Assembly: GCA_937900305.1 (NCBI GenBank)
Contig: CALCCV010000537.1
Coordinates: 1 to 5,773 of the forward strand
Length of the DNA: 5,773 nucleotides
Direction: 5' to 3'
From: an uncultured Pseudobdellovibrionaceae bacterium
GTDB lineage: Bacteria; Bdellovibrionota; Bdellovibrionia; Bdellovibrionales; Bdellovibrionaceae
Positions 5,201 to 5,773 of this stretch are shown here, piece by piece; the first letter of the stretch is position 1; each line of letters starts with the position of its first letter. The notes under the pieces are model-generated. The model was not told the origin of the DNA and did no database searches. It saw only the letters and a list, made by a program, of their open reading frames with translations. Position numbers and translations under genes: made by a program.

Positions 5201-5773
5201 ATGGAACTTACAAATGATCAATGGAAGATCATTGAACCTCTGATCCCAAAGAAGAAGCCAAGGAAAGATGGCAAGGGTCGACCTCATCAAAATTTAAGGA
5301 TGGTGGTTGAAGGCATTCTTTGGATTTTACGATCTGGGGCTCGATGGAAGGATTTGCCGAAGGACTTTCCACCTTATCAAACCTGTCACCGCTACTTTCA
5401 AGAGTGGGTGGCTAAAAAATTGATGCGAAAGATTTTAAAACGCCTTGCCGAGGACTTACGAGATCGAGGTGAGTTGGATTTGACCGAGACCTTTATTGAC
5501 GGAAGTTTTGCTTCTGCAAAAAAAGGGGCCTTAAGGTCGGCAAAACCAAGAAAGGTAAGGGGACCAAGATCATGGCAATTGCGGACGGCAACAGTTTACC
5601 TGTCGGCCTTGGGATTGAAAGTGCTAGCCCGCATGAAATACGATTGGTTGAAGACACTCTCAAGAACCGATTTACCCGAGACACGCCTGAGAGAGCTATC
5701 GGAGACAAAGCCTACGACAGTGATCCTGTTGATGAACGCGTGGCAGAGAAATTTGGAACCAAGCTCATTGCTC
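5201..5773 (+). CDS. IS5-family transposase in two frames, incomplete at the right edge
   Basis: From ATG 5201 the first frame gives MELTNDQWKIIEPLIPKKKP and continues to ETFIDGSFASAKK (residue 108). It matches the N-terminal domain of IS427-group transposases (DUF4096-like), with WILRSGARWKDLP and a helix-turn-helix-like region at about 30-70, and the first catalytic Asp in FID (D100). The DDE part continues in the -1 frame from 5524: RGLKVGKTKKGKGTK, then MAIADG, ESASPHE and GDKAYDSDP, whose first Asp (D169 of the fused protein) is the second catalytic Asp. The last Glu lies outside the window. The zero frame also stays open to the edge but reads as nonsense. The switch occurs at A7 G4 (5518-5528), so a full transposase needs a -1 frameshift or the copy is mutated. 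It catalyses cut-and-paste movement of the element. Confidence 0.85.
   Translation, partial: MELTNDQWKIIEPLIPKKKPRKDGKGRPHQNLRMVVEGILWILRSGARWKDLPKDFPPYQTCHRYFQEWVAKKLMRKILKRLAEDLRDRGELDLTETFIDGSFASAKKGALRSAKPRKVRGPRSWQLRTATVYLSALGLKVLARMKYDWLKTLSRTDLPETRLRELSETKPTTVILLMNAWQRNLEPSSLL
5518..5524 (+). other. A7 slippery site joining the two transposase frames
   Basis: In the zero frame the run reads GCA AAA AAA GGG, so A-AAA-AAA is a classic -1 slippery heptamer. After slipping, translation resumes as AGG GGC CTT in the frame that carries the DDE domain. Programmed -1 frameshifting is known in IS elements, including some of the IS427 group. Alternatively, one G has been lost from the G run: a fifth G would give AKKGG, which fits the family consensus as I recall it. 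Confidence 0.65.

Larger units (their letters stand above)
5131..5773 (+). mobile_element. IS5-family (IS427-like) insertion sequence, left part only
   Basis: The window ends inside this element, so only its left end and most of its transposase frames are visible. The family call rests on the transposase. The left boundary is inferred: GAAGCGGTCTCAAAAACGCC (from 5131) looks like an IS427-type terminal inverted repeat, and it follows TA (5129-5130), a usual target for this group. The right inverted repeat is outside the window, so the boundary cannot be confirmed. No clear promoter or ribosome site precedes the transposase ATG. Confidence 0.7.

Overview
The window reads as an accessory or plastic stretch of a Gram-negative chromosome or plasmid. 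Three substantial + strand genes encode proteins with N-terminal signal or anchor sequences. Two of these are cysteine-rich exported proteins of no family I recognise. The third ends in a clear J-domain. Around them lie mobile-element debris and one IS5-family insertion sequence that runs off the right edge. Base composition looks intermediate and Shine-Dalgarno sites are weak. I cannot name the organism; a predatory or Bdellovibrionota-like proteobacterium is only a loose guess.

Layout: (1) 1-1049 is an exported protein with eight cysteines; its signal peptide continues upstream of the first visible ATG, so the true start is off the window. (2) 1050-1639 is intergenic. It holds a striking cluster of four copies of the octamer TGGAGAAC arranged as two palindromes (1107-1156), a hairpin plus T7 that looks like a rho-independent terminator (1293-1328), a doubtful minus-strand reading frame (1230-1550), and a short segment identical to part of the IS transposase at the right edge (1465-1482). 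(3) 1640-2761 is a second exported protein, with ten cysteines. (4) 2762-3385 has no intact gene. It carries what looks like the C-terminal remnant of a serine recombinase, a decayed reading frame, and a tRNA T-arm-like segment on the minus strand. (5) 3386-5131 is a 581-residue protein with an N-terminal hydrophobic segment and a C-terminal J-domain containing HPD. (6) About 5131-5773 is the left part of an IS5-family (IS427-like) element whose transposase needs a -1 frameshift at an A7 run.

How the genes work together is not established. The two cysteine-rich proteins probably act outside the cytoplasm and depend on disulfide formation. The J-protein should recruit a DnaK-type Hsp70 if its C-terminus faces the cytosol. 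The recombinase remnant, tRNA-like segment, IS copy and IS-like fragment suggest repeated insertion and loss. The least explained signals are the helically phased octamer cluster and the membrane-associated J-protein with a large unassigned, tryptophan-rich middle region.
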